A stretch of 64,000 bases of DNA from Eleusine coracana subsp. coracana (Eukaryota > Streptophyta > Magnoliopsida > Poales > Poaceae): NCBI GenBank assembly GCA_032690845.1, contig CM064424.1:31420228-31484227 (forward strand). Direction: 5' to 3'. Positions 1 through 10,082 of this stretch are shown here, one piece after another. A model generated the notes under the pieces. It was not told the origin of the DNA, ran no database searches, and was given only the letters and a program-made list of their open reading frames with translations. Every line of letters starts with the position of its first letter. Position 1 is the first letter of the stretch. The position numbers were made by a program, and so were the translations under genes.

Positions 1-676
1 AGGCCAAGACCCTACACATGCTAGTGTTTATAATGCAAAGCAAAGCGCGGAAGCTAAACACACTAGCCTATGCAAGCCACAAGTCACCCTATCACTAGAG
101 CACACTATTGTGGAATAGTAATGAGAGGGTCAAGGAATGCTCATGATTTTTCCCGAGGTCTCGGAAGGATGGTGCCTTCCCCTACTCCTCGTTGGACCAC
201 TCCCGGCGGCGTCCCGATCGCTCCCACCACCAAGTGGAGTTCTCGCCCACGAGCCCGCAATCACTCCTTGAGTGAAGACACGGTGTGCGTCACCGCCGCA
301 CAAAGCACAAGCTCGCCTCCCTCGAGAACTTGTCGGACTCCCCGAGCCAGCACGGGTGCTCACTATTGATGCCCCTTCCAACGACGGGCTCAAACCGTGT
401 ACAATCTTGTGACGACCTTCACAACCAATCACGATAGGCTCGATCACCGACACCTAACCGGTCTAGGTCTCACCATAGACCAAGAGTAACAACCTAGATC
501 ACACCCTCAACGACACCCTAGCCTTAGATGTGCAAGGTAGCTCCTTGTTACTCTCACTAGCACTCTCAAGATCCAATATCCTCTCCTAGTGCTCTCCTCA
601 ATTCCTCTTGGACCTTACCAAATGCTCTCAGGTATTCCTCTGGCCATGAGAGGTCACAAAGACCCCAGCAACAAAG

Positions 677-688
677 TTATATAGGGTC
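677..688 (-). promoter_or_regulatory. TATA-like box of the left-edge LTR
   Basis: The minus strand reads CCCTATATAACT. It lies between the palindrome cluster and the probable R/U5 part of the LTR, which is the usual place for an LTR promoter. Confidence 0.4.
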
Positions 689-737
689 CCAACCTCAAAC
701 TAGCTGTTGCTCCATGAAATCACCTTTCTCGGCTACC

Positions 738-1075
738 GACCGTACAGTCCAGTCAATACCTGACCGGATCGTCCGATCAGTTCAATCCCAAGCTCAACGG
801 CTCTACCCACTGCTGAACTCCTACTGACCGGACTGTCCGGTCACTGGACCGGACCATCCGGTCTACTTTCTCTTTCTAGTCCAGAAGCCTCTGTGAAAAG
901 CACCTCTTCTGCCGTCCCTGCACCTATACTGACCGGACCGTCCGGTCAGTAGACTGGACCGTCCGGTCTGTGTAGACTTACCTGTTGACAGACTCCTGCT
1001 TCTTCGCGCTAAGTCCCGAACAATCTCCACATAGTGACCGTACAGTCTGGTCTCCACTGACCTATTTGTCCGGTC
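738..1075. repeat. Eight copies of a 17-bp near-palindrome in the LTR
   Basis: Eight variants of GACCGGACCGTCCGGTC occur at about 738, 762, 826, 847, 931, 952, 1036 and 1059. Apart from the central base the consensus is its own reverse complement. The best copies are 826-842 and 931-947. They lie upstream of the minus-strand TATA-like box, so they sit in U3, where protein-binding sites would be expected. Their function is unknown. Confidence 0.85.
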
Positions 1076-1560
1076 TCTATGTCCAGAAGCTGGAACTTGT
1101 CGTCCTTGCTTGACTTGGTTTCCCGGCTTCTCCGAACAGCTCCTTGGCTTCTCCACTGTCACCTAGTGACTGTGATTTCATCGAGCAACCTTGCACATCA
1201 CCGACTAGACATGACCTAAGAGAATGACCTAGACCCCCTTGAGAGTCCAGTTATTCCTATGGACTCAAAGTCGTAACAACTACTCAAGTGTACCAAACAC
1301 TTGAACCATAGCTTGTTCTCTGCTTTGATCCATCTTCGTCAACCCTTGGACTCCATCAAGTTCACAAGCCTCCATGCCTACGGTCATTGTCATCAATCGC
1401 CAAGGACATCATCATCCATATGATTTGCAATAGAGTTAAGAGATGATTCCTATATAGACAACACTCATGTAGATGTTAGCCTACAATTTCATAGTTGTCA
1501 TCTATCACCAAAACATCCATATCTTGGGGATCCAATCATCAATAGTCATGAAGCTTACAC

Positions 1561-3351
1561 GGAGCTTAGCCTTGAGGTTGTTCAAGGAACTCTCTGGTGC
1601 ATTACGAGCAATCCGCAGTGATAATGGCACTGAGTTCAAGAACTCCTTTGATGCTTTCTGTCTTATGCATGGTATTGAGCATCAGTTTTCAGCAGAATGG
1701 TGTGGTCGAAAGAAACAACAAAACCTTGGTGGAGATGGCCCAGACGATGCTCGATGAGCAAAGGACTCTAAGGCGGTTCTAGGCTGAGGCCATTAGCACT
1801 GCTTGCTATGTTTCCAATCGGGTTTTTTTGCGCTCAATTGTTAATGTGACTTCTTATGAGCTACGTTTTGGGAGGAAGCCATCTGTTTCTCATTTGCATG
1901 CTTTTGGCTGCAAGTGCTTCATTCTCAAGTGTGGCAATCTTGATAAGTTTGAGTCGAGATCTTCCGATTGCATCTTTCTTGGCTACACCCTTCATGGTCA
2001 TTCCTATAGAGTGTTGAATTTGGAAACTAACACCATCGTAGAATCCTACGGTGTAACCTTTGATGAATCAAACTCTTATGCAAGGAATGTGATTAAGTCT
2101 GCAGGTGATAAGGAGCTGAAGGAAAGCATCTTTATAGAAGAGGACCTACAGGGCTTGGATGATGATGATGATGATTCACTTCATCTCTCAATTGAGCTTG
2201 TTCCTTCTGCTACTACCACTCCAGCAGAGGGTCTAGAAGCTTCTACATCTACTTCAGCAGCTGTCGAGCGAGCTCCAGCTGTGGTTGAGGGGGAGGTACG
2301 CTCTGAGAGAGAGGCTCCTCACCACATTCAGCGTCAACATCCACCTCAACAAATGATCGGTAATCTCTATGAGAGGACAACAAGGTCAAGGTCTACACAT
2401 CTTGCCTGCTTTACCAATTCTTTCTTTGTTGCAACCTTTGAACCCCGGGATGTTGGACACACACTATCCGACGAACATTCGGTTAATGCCATGCAAGAGG
2501 AGTTGGAGAACTTTGAGAGAAACAAAGTTTGGACCCTAGTAGTGCCTCATGTTAGTGTCAATGTCATTGGAACCAAATGGGTGTTTAAAAACAAGCATAG
2601 GGAAGCTGGTAAGGTTGTTAGAAACAAGGCTAGGCTTGTTGCCCAAGGTTTTAGTCAAGTGGAGGGCTTAGACTATGGGGAAACCTTTGCTCCTCTTGCA
2701 AGCATAGAAGCCATTAGGATCTTGCTTGCATTTGCTGCCTCTAAGGGCATTAGACTCTATCAAATGGATGTCAAGAGTGCTTTCCTAAATGGTTTCATAG
2801 AGGAAGAGGTTTATGTAAAACAACCACCTGGCTTTGAGCATCACAAATACCCAAACCGTGTGTACAAGCTTTAGAAGGCTTTGTACGGGCTAAAGCAGGC
2901 ACCTAGGGCATGGTATGCTAGGATTAAGACTTTCTTGCTAGAGTGCGGGCATGTCATGGGGTGTGTTGACAAAACCTTGTTCACTCTCAGGTATGGCAAT
3001 GACTTTCGAATGGTTCAGATTTACGTGGATGATATCATCTTTGGTGGTTCCTCTCATGTTCTTGTGTCTAGATTCCAGGAAGCCATGGAAAGTGAATTTC
3101 AGATGTCGATGATGGGCAAGCTCACCTTGTTTCTTGGGCTTCAAATCAAGTAGTGCAAGCAAGGCACTTTCATACATCAAGCCAAGTACACAAAGGATCT
3201 CCTGAAGAAGTTCGACATGGTCAATGTGAAGCCGTTGTCTACACCAATGTCCACTACAACAGCACTTGACCCTGATGAAGACTGTGAAGCGGTGGACCAA
3301 AGGGAGTACAGGAGCATGATTGGCTCCCTCTTGTACTTGATAGTGACAAGA
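1561..3351 (+). pseudogene. Copia-1 integrase and reverse transcriptase (part 1)
   Basis: This is the decayed pol of Copia-1. Integrase pieces at about 1561-1780 include the core motif AIRSDNGTEF and the later NGVVERNNKTLVEMAQ with the catalytic Glu. The longest open piece, 1828-2874 (348 codons), holds the integrase C-terminal region (HAFGCKCFILK) and the first half of RT (VFKNKH, RLVAQGFSQVEGLDY, QMDVKSAFLNG). After an in-frame TAG at 2872-2874, RT resumes at 2881-3153 with YGLKQAPRAWYARI and the catalytic YVDD box. Another stop follows LGLQIK. The frame breaks off at TR where Gypsy-A is inserted. Several frame changes and stops make it nonfunctional. Confidence 0.85.
3347..3351. repeat. 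Target-site duplication CAAGA, left of Gypsy-A
   Basis: CAAGA immediately precedes the LTR start TGATGTGG at 3352. An identical CAAGA follows the other LTR at 10083-10087. The perfect 5-bp duplication shows that Gypsy-A kept both of its original ends. Confidence 0.92.
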
Positions 3352-3938
3352 TGATGTGGACAAGGGTTCCTGATCTTCCAAAAGGTTCTGGATACGTTGA
3401 TTTGGTCAGAGGCGACACACAAATCGATCCGGCTTCAAAACAGCATGTTCTAAACCCCGCAATCGCAGCACGACGTCTCCTCTGGTTATCAACCGTCCTA
3501 AAATGATTGACCTCACTAAGAAGGCTAATCCTCGCCTTCGAATCAAGAACACAAGCAAGAACAAAGAAGAAGGCAACACAATTGCAGATGTATTATGAAT
3601 CTCACGAAGTTGGGGTCTCACAAACCGTGATGACGGTGAAACTGTTATGAACAGAATAATCTAAGCAAAACCCAAACCCTAATGGTGTGGTGGTGGCTGT
3701 ATATGAAGACCCTAGGGTCGTGCAAGACCCTCTGGACACACCCCTAATTGGGCTCAACTAGATACAAAGCCCAAAGGCCATTAGGTAGCAAACCATTCTC
3801 AAAAGTGACATATATGAAGAACGTAGGAACGAACTCACCTCTAAATTTAGTCGTCGTGCACGAGCTCTAGTCATTGGACCTTGCAAGTCCAGAATTAGAG
3901 GAGTGTTGCATGTATCCTTAGGAGTGATGTCCTCATCA
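3352..3938 (-). repeat. Gypsy-A 3' LTR, internally deleted
   Basis: The LTR spans TGATGTGG to CTCATCA, but is 587 bp instead of the 922 bp of every other complete copy here. The missing block lies between the bases after 3780 and the TTAGGTAGC motif. At most one base of homology is visible at the junction. Confidence 0.9.
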
Positions 3939-4279
3939 TCCTCCCCCTCTTGAAGTGGAGTTGTCCTCGACTCAAGCTCATTCTCTTCTCCCAAGTATGG
4001 TTTCAAATCTGAAATGTTAAAAGTAGGACTAACCCCGAACTCAGGAGGCAACTCAAGTTTGTATGCATTATCATTAATCTTCGCAATTATTTTGAAAGGA
4101 CCATCAGCTCTAGGCATTAATTTAGACTTTCTCAAATCTGGAAATCTATCTTTTCTCAAGTGTAACCATACTACATCTCCTACATCAAGTTTTACTTCTT
4201 TTCTACCTTTACTACCAGCAATTTTATACTTGTCATTCATCTTTTCAATGCTAAGTCTAGTGGTCTCATGCATTTTCAA
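3758..4279 (-). pseudogene. Gypsy-A integrase C-terminus, extending into the LTR
   Basis: 173 codons. The first part shows VGDVVWLHLRKDRFPDLRKSKL followed by DGPFKIIAKINDNAYKLELP, the GPF/Y module of gypsy integrase C-termini. From about residue 114 on, the code lies inside the 3' LTR and includes QGPMTRARARRLNLEVSSFL, resembling the CR tail of CRM elements. The last residues are altered by the LTR deletion. A one-base loss near 4275 relative to the other copies separates it from the upstream integrase frame. No classical chromodomain is evident. Confidence 0.8.
3939..3952 (-). promoter_or_regulatory. Polypurine tract of Gypsy-A
   Basis: The minus strand reads AGAGGGGGAGGA directly against the 3' LTR start TGATGAGG. 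This is the expected plus-strand DNA priming site. Identical tracts lie beside the 3' LTRs of the other two full gypsies. Confidence 0.75.
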
Positions 4280-6165
4280 AATAATTCAGCATGTTCCTTA
4301 GCATCAACATGAACTCTCTCATGAATAGGTAGAGGAAGTATATCAAGTGGAGTACGGGGATCAAAACCATACACTATCTTGAAAGGACTTACCTTGGTAG
4401 TAGAATGTGTTGCCCGATTATATGCAAACTCAACATGAGGCAAACATTCTTCCCATTGCTTCAAATTTTTCTTCCAAATAGCTCTCAACATAGTACCCAA
4501 AGTGCAGTTCACCACCTCAGTTTGTCCATCAGTTTGTGGGTGACAAGTTGTAGAAAACAACAACTTTGTACCCAACTTATTCCAAAGCGTGCGCCAAAAG
4601 TGACTAAGGAATTTTGCATCATGATCTGAAACAATAGTAGAAGGCATACCATGCAAACGTACAATGTCTTTGAAAAAGAGATCAGCAATATAACTAGCAT
4701 CATCAGTCTTATGACATGGTATAAAGTGTGCCATCTTAGAAAATCCATCCACAACAACCAAAATACTATCACTCCCCCTCTTAGTCCTAGACAGTCCTAA
4801 AACAAAGTCCATAGAAATATCCGCCCAAGGAATAGAAGGAACAGGAAGTGGCATGTATAAACCATGTGGATTCAAGCGAGACTTAGCTTTTTGACATGTA
4901 GTGCAGCGAGCAACAAAGCGCTCAACATCTTTCCTCATCCTTGGCCAAAAGAAGTGTGTGACCAAAATATCCTCCGTCTTCTTGGCACCAAAATGACCCA
5001 TCAATCCACCTCCATGCGCCTCTTGTAACAACAAAAGACGAACAGAACCAACTGGAATGCATAGGCGGTTAGCTCTAAACAAGAATCCATCATTCAACAC
5101 AAATTTATTCCATGCACGACCTTCTTTACAATGCAGCAATACATCCTTAAAATCAACATCAGCAACATATTGTTCTTTAATTGCCTCAAGTCCAAAAATT
5201 CTACAATCAAGTTGAGACAATAAAGTATAGCGCCTAGATAAAGCATCAACGATCACATTATCCTTCCCTTTCTTATGTTTAATAATGTAAGGAAAAGACT
5301 CAATAAACTCAATCCATTTAGCATGTCTACGGTTCAAATTACATTGAGAACGAATATACTTAAGTGATTCATGATCAGAATGAATAACAAATTCTTTGGG
5401 CAACAAATAATGACGCCACGTCTCTAAACAACGTACAAGTGCATACAATTCCTTATCATACGTGGAGTAATTCAAAACAGACCCAGTAATTTTCTCACTA
5501 AAGTATGTAACAGATTTACTATCTTGCTTCAAAACACCACCAATGCCTATACCACTAGCATCACATTCAAGCTCAAAAATCTTATCAAAATTAGGTAATT
5601 GCAGCAATGGTGCATGTGTAAGTTTATCCTTCAAAGCATCAAAAGACTCATGATGTACCTTACCCCAATGGAAATCAATGCCCTTCTTTGTCAACTCATT
5701 CAAAGGTGCAGCAATGGTGCTGAAATCTATGACAAAGCAGCGGTAGATACCTGCAAGACCAAGAAAACTCCTCACCTGTGTGATCGTTTTTGGTACAGGC
5801 CAGCTCTTTATGGCTTCAATTTTCGCCTCATCCACCTCAGTTCCATGTGGAGTCACAACATAGCCAAGAAAAGAGACTCGATCCATGCAAAAGATGCACT
5901 TCTCAAGGTTACCAAATAAACATGCATCTCGTAAAGCATAAAAATCAGCACGCAAATAATTTATATGTTCATCTATGGATTTGCTATAAATCAAGATATC
6001 ATCAAAGTAAACTACCACAAATTTTCCAATGAAAGCTCTTAAAACCTCATTCATCAAGCGCATAAAAGTACTAGGTGTATTAGTTAAACCAAAAGGCATT
6101 ACTAACCACTCATATAATCCAAATTTAGTTTTGAAAGTTGTTTTCCATTCGTCTCCAAGTTTCAT
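4276..6165 (-). CDS. Gypsy-A pol: RT, RNase H and integrase
   Basis: The longest open frame in the window (629 codons). It starts within RT (GLYEWLVMPFGLTN) and has the catalytic FDD near residues 54-56. RNase H follows at roughly residues 195-275 (ELECDASGIGIGGVL, STYDKELYALV, VIHSDHESLKYI). The integrase HHCC zinc module lies around 395-440 (HFGAKK...CTTCQKAK). The core shows MDFVLGL, VSDHDAKF and TDGQTEVVN, so the D,D,E residues are present. The true start is upstream: a lost base near 6170 and a gained base near 6210, relative to Gypsy-C, shift the frame. The frame is lost again at its 3' end. Probably not functional. Confidence 0.85.
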   Translation of the reverse strand: MKLGDEWKTTFKTKFGLYEWLVMPFGLTNTPSTFMRLMNEVLRAFIGKFVVVYFDDILIYSKSIDEHINYLRADFYALRDACLFGNLEKCIFCMDRVSFLGYVVTPHGTEVDEAKIEAIKSWPVPKTITQVRSFLGLAGIYRCFVIDFSTIAAPLNELTKKGIDFHWGKVHHESFDALKDKLTHAPLLQLPNFDKIFELECDASGIGIGGVLKQDSKSVTYFSEKITGSVLNYSTYDKELYALVRCLETWRHYLLPKEFVIHSDHESLKYIRSQCNLNRRHAKWIEFIESFPYIIKHKKGKDNVIVDALSRRYTLLSQLDCRIFGLEAIKEQYVADVDFKDVLLHCKEGRAWNKFVLNDGFLFRANRLCIPVGSVRLLLLQEAHGGGLMGHFGAKKTEDILVTHFFWPRMRKDVERFVARCTTCQKAKSRLNPHGLYMPLPVPSIPWADISMDFVLGLSRTKRGSDSILVVVDGFSKMAHFIPCHKTDDASYIADLFFKDIVRLHGMPSTIVSDHDAKFLSHFWRTLWNKLGTKLLFSTTCHPQTDGQTEVVNCTLGTMLRAIWKKNLKQWEECLPHVEFAYNRATHSTTKVSPFKIVYGFDPRTPLDILPLPIHERVHVDAKEHAELF

Positions 6166-6198
6166 TCTAATTGATGGTAGCCACTACGCAAATCATTT

Positions 6199-7749
6199 TT
6201 AGTGAAAATTTATAGCACCACATAACTCATCAAGCATGTCGTCTAGCCTAGGAATAGGATGACGATACCTAATAGTAATATTATTAATGGCTCTACAATC
6301 TACACACATACGCCAAGTACCATCTTTCTTAGGAACCAAAAGTACAGGAACAGCACAAGGACTAAGTGATTGACGAACATACCCACGATCCAAAAGGTCT
6401 TGAACTTGTTGTTGTATCTCCTTAGTCTCTTCAGGGTTGGTCCTATATGCAGCACGGTTTGGCAAAGTAGCACCCGGAATTAAATCAATTTGATGCTCAA
6501 TCCCTCTCAAAGGTGGCAACCCCGGGGGTATTTCAGCTGGAAAAACATCCTCATACTCCTGTAAAAGGTTAGTGACAGTAGGAGACACAGCACTAGAAGC
6601 AACATCATTAAGCAAAAACAAAGCTTCTTTGCATATCAAAGCATAGCAAATATCATCATTATCAGAAATTTCAGCAAGCTCAGATTTTGTTGCAAGACAT
6701 GAACGACCTTGTAATTTAATTCCAGCACCCTTAGAACTTGAAGAATCATTAACATTACTTGGTGTAGAATTAGAATTAATAGGTTGTTGAATTTCAGGAC
6801 CTTTATTTTTCAAACTAGCAGCTCTTTTTAAATCAGCTTGTACAATTTCAGCAGGGGTCATTGGTAACAAAGTAATTTTAGTTCCTTTATGCATAAAAGT
6901 GTACTTATTACTTCTACCATGGTGTACAGCATCATTATCAAATTTCCAAGGTCTACCCAATAAAAGTGAACATTCTTGCATGGGTACAACATCACAATCA
7001 ACAGAATCCACATAAGAACCAATGGAAAAAAGAACTCTGCAAGTTTGTATTACCTTAGCTTTGCCAGAGTCATTTAACCACTGAATGTAGTACGGATGTG
7101 GATGTGGACGTGTGGTCAAAGCAAGCTTATTGACCACATCAGAACTCACCAAGTTATTGCAGCTCCCTCCATCAATGATGACACGTGCTCGGCGATTCTT
7201 GATGACGAAGAAAATCTGGAACAAGTTGTGGCGCTGCATCGTCTCGGGCTGATGAACTTGTGTGCTAAGGACACATTGAACAATAATGTTCATGTATCCC
7301 GTGGTGTCTCCGCCTCCAAGGACGAGATCACTGCTGGTGGCAGCGACGTCCTCCTCCTCATCCTCCACATCGAACGTGCTCATGTAACCGCCATCGTCTG
7401 TCGCCACATAGGCCCGCCTACTTGGACAATCTTTCTGCACATGACCAAGTCCATGGCAGCGGTGGCACTGAATCCCTGTAGTGCGCCCTGTCGATGCAAC
7501 AGAGGAGGCACTACTAGCTGGTACCTGGAGCATAGTTACCGTGTGGACGATGATTGTAGTTATGGAAACCACCCATACCTTGAGTATTATGTTGCAAACG
7601 ACGTCGTAATCGTGCGGTCCTTGTAGCTGACCCATCCACGATGCCTTCAGCCTTATACACAGTGTCTTCATCATGGACGTCTTCAACGTCGTTGTTGTTA
7701 TTATTGGTGTTTGTATTGTTGGTTTTAGGAATGGTCTCCAACGCAACAA
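6199..7749 (-). pseudogene. Gypsy-A zinc knuckle, protease and RT N-terminus, fused to out-of-frame gag
   Basis: 516 codons. About the first 74 residues are gag read in the wrong frame, a by-product of the 701-bp deletion at about 7525-7527. The authentic part then begins. It has a CCHC knuckle at about residues 95-108 (CHRCHGLGHVQKDC), an acidic linker, a retropepsin-like site IIDGGSCNNLV near 191-201, and the start of RT (VPKKDGTWRMCVDCRAINN). It ends at a frameshift before the RT core. In this copy codon 4 after MHK is Gly; the chimera and Gypsy-C have a stop there. Confidence 0.8.
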
Positions 7750-7957
7750 CCTGATTGGTTAACTTAGAGACCCGCTTCTCTAACCGCTCGATGCTTTCTC
7801 CAATGTGAAGCTTGCTGACCGCATCAGTAATGGCTCTGGTGATCGTCTCTGCCAAATCACCCTGAGCAGCCTGCAAAGCCTTCTGGAGCTGCTCTTGGCT
7901 CACGCACTCTGCAAATTGTGAGGGTGAAGCCATCTCTCCATCGTCACTTCCTGCCAT
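7514..7957 (-). pseudogene. Gypsy-A gag N-terminal fragment
   Basis: I take the start as the ATG at 7957 (MAGSDDGE) because the same start is kept in all copies; an upstream in-frame ATG at 7981 also exists. It contains a short coiled-coil-like heptad stretch (ESIERLEKRVSKLTNQVVALE) and an Asn-rich acidic linker. The main gag domain was removed by the 701-bp deletion, so it ends a few residues after the junction. Confidence 0.75.
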
Positions 7958-7981
7958 CACAAACACCAAAACAGGAAACAA

Positions 7982-9160
7982 ACAGTGAAGGTTATCCCTA
8001 CAAAACAGCTAAGCAGTGGTGCCTCTCAACACAACAAAAGGAGACTCCTTACAAAGCTCTTACAAAGTTCTGAAAAGCAAAGCAAAGGATACCAGAGAGA
8101 TGTGTTCCACGATTGCAAGGGTCACAAAATAACCTGTGTGCTGTCTAGAAGAAATATGTAGAGCTAGGAAGGCCAAATATATATATGTGAGTGGTACACA
8201 AATCAAAAAACAGATAGTAAAGCTGAATAAGTGCCCAAGTAACTTGTCCCTAGTAGCTGGTCTAAGTATGTCCTAGAACAGTAGTGATAGCAAAGTAGAA
8301 ACAAGGAGACGAAGACACAATAGGCGATAACAGGGGGCTAAGTGCAAAACAGTCAAATCCAGAAATTTCAGGGGGCTAGATGTAGCACTAGTAGAAATCC
8401 CAAATTTCTTTTTTTTGATTTTATTTTTTTGATATTTTTTTCCAACTCACTAAAAATGGAGGAGAATCCACAAAAAATTTGAGCTCAAACAGAGGTAGGA
8501 TGTGGCCTACAGAAAATCTTGAAGTTGCAGAAAACGTCGGGTTTAAACTTAAATCAATTTTTTCTTTATCTTTCCGATTTTTTTTGAATTTTTTGATGAG
8601 GGCACACTTTTGTGGGTATGCTCAATTTTGAGTCAAGAATCTCCTGTAAAAATTTCAGCCAAAACGGACAACCGAGTGAAAAGTTATGCCCATTTTACCG
8701 AAGGGGGTCGGAGTTGGTTTTCCAGAAACCCGAGTCGGGTTAGGGGTCGAGTTTGGAATCAGGTAAGATTTTTTTTGGCGACATGGATGCAGCGGAAAGT
8801 GGAATTTGTGGGGATTGGTCCGAGGTGTTTGAGGGTGGTATTAGGGTGGGTGTATCCATCAATCAACCCTAGCACACAAAGCCGATAGAACAGAGGATGG
8901 TGAAGGGGATGGCGGCTAGGGTTGCAAGGGAAACACTACTGATGACAAAAACACAAACTAAACCAGCGACTAAACACAAACTAGAGCACAAACTCAACAC
9001 TACAGACTCTAGAATTCAAATATGCAAAGGCTAAATACGTGGTTATGGGCGGAGGGGAAATTTTTTTTTGGCTTTTCTTTGGATGATAGGATGAACACAA
9101 AACGAAATTAACTTAGGGTAGTGCGAACTTGAAAGTGCACCTGAAGCTCTGATTACCACT
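7982..9160 (-). other. Gypsy-A 5' leader (noncoding)
   Basis: About 1.2 kb lies between the 5' LTR and gag, with homopolymer-rich AT segments near 8400-8600. No convincing ORF is present. It is almost identical to the chimera leader (23230-24408), while the Gypsy-C leader (about 38426-39647) is clearly more diverged. Confidence 0.75.
9141..9160 (-). promoter_or_regulatory. Primer-binding site of Gypsy-A
   Basis: Next to the LTR end the minus strand reads AGTGGTAATCAGAGCTTCAG. This resembles the initiator-Met tRNA primer site TGGTATCAGAGC with one extra A. The chimera and Gypsy-C have the same form, so the extra A is a family trait. Confidence 0.6.
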
Positions 9161-10082
9161 TGATGTGGACAAGGGTTCCCGATCTTCCGAAAGGTTCTGG
9201 ATACGTTGATTTGGTCGGAGGCGACACACAAATCGATCTGGCTTCAGAACAGCACGTTCTAAAACCCGCAATCGCAGCACGACGTCTCCTCTGGTTATCA
9301 ACCATCCTAAAATGATTGACCTCGCCGACAAGGCTAATCCCTACCTGCGAATCAAGAACACAAGCAACAACAAAGAAGAAGGCAACACAATTGCAGATGT
9401 ATTATGAATCTCACGAAGTTGGGGTCTCACAAACCGTGATGACGGCGAAACTGTTATGAACAGAATAATCTAAGCAAAACCCAAACCCTAATGGTGCAGT
9501 GGAGGATATATATGAAGACTCTAGGGTCGTGCAAGACCCTCTGGACGCACCCCTAATTGAGCTCAACTAGATACAAAGCCCAAAGGCCAAAAACAGGCGA
9601 TGCAGCACCGAAACAGATTCTGGACCCTCTCTTGTTTCGACAATTCCTGATGACTCCTGATGAATTTTGATATGAGACCGGCAGCATTGGAAAGGTCTTC
9701 TTCTTATCCTTCCGTGCATATGTAGAACGTTAAAATCCGAGTCCGTATGCGTCCTGGGCATCCATTTAAGTGCAGACTGGTCCTGAGCCCCGAAACGGAC
9801 TCGAAGTCGATTTTGGTTGGGCCTCCACCTTGGCTTCCACGTCCTTGCTGGTCATCCACGTCTCCAAGTCCTTCTCCCATCATCTCCTGGTCCTCTCCAT
9901 GGTTCCTAATTACAATATAATAATTAGGTAGCAAACCATTCTCAAAAGTGACATATAACGAAGAACGTAGGAACGAGCTCACCTCTAAATTTAGTCGTCG
10001 TGCACGAGCCCTAGTCATTGGACCTTGCAAGTCTAGAATTGGAGGAGTGTTGCATGTATCCTTAGAAGTGATGTCCTCATCA
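9161..10082 (-). repeat. Gypsy-A 5' LTR, full length
   Basis: 922 bp from TGATGTGGAC to GTCCTCATCA on the plus strand. It includes the LTR-encoded integrase tail on the minus strand (TRARARRLNLEV at about 9985-10025). It is nearly identical to the chimera right LTR at 24409-25330. Confidence 0.92.

Larger units (their letters stand above)
1..1515 (-). mobile_element. Partial LTR of a Sirevirus-like Copia element
   Basis: This stretch has no coding region and looks like most of one LTR lying on the minus strand. Read on the minus strand, it starts at 1515 with TGTTTTGGTGATAGATGACA, an LTR start of the kind found in grass Copia elements. A TATA-like box lies on the minus strand at 677-688 (CCCTATATAACT), so bases 1-676 would be the transcribed part. 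The window edge cuts off the LTR end. It carries a cluster of 17-bp near-palindromes (separate entry). Short ORFs here are not convincing. The Sirevirus assignment is inferred from LTR style only. Confidence 0.55.
3352..10082 (-). mobile_element. Gypsy-A: CRM-like chromovirus LTR retrotransposon
   Basis: A Ty3/gypsy element on the minus strand, inserted in Copia-1 RT. In element order (right to left): 5' LTR 9161-10082, primer site, T-rich leader, gag, CCHC knuckle, protease, RT, RNase H, integrase, polypurine tract and 3' LTR 3352-3938. LTRs run TGATG...CATCA and the TSD is CAAGA. Integrase coding continues into the 3' LTR and ends with a basic TRARARRLNLEV stretch. This, the ends and the pol sequence suggest the CRM clade, which is often centromeric. 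Two deletions damage this copy: 701 bp in gag (junction about 7525-7527) and about 335 bp in the 3' LTR (junction about 3780). Confidence 0.9.

Noticed and set aside
70..453. Overlapping ORFs of about 100 codons on both strands
   Set aside because: Low-complexity Ser/Pro/Thr/Arg readings inside an LTR, with no homology signal and no shared start context.
738..1075. CRISPR-like array
   Set aside because: The repeats are 17 bp, unequally spaced and variable, lie in a eukaryotic LTR, and have no cas genes nearby.
5599..6032. Plus-strand ORFs opposite gypsy RT (repeated at 20146 and 35370)
   Set aside because: Mirror readings of the minus-strand pol. They persist in all three copies only because the pol sequence is conserved.
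9141..9160. tRNA gene at the Met-like motif
   Set aside because: Only the 3' complement of an initiator tRNA is matched; no cloverleaf or A/B boxes. It is a primer-binding site.
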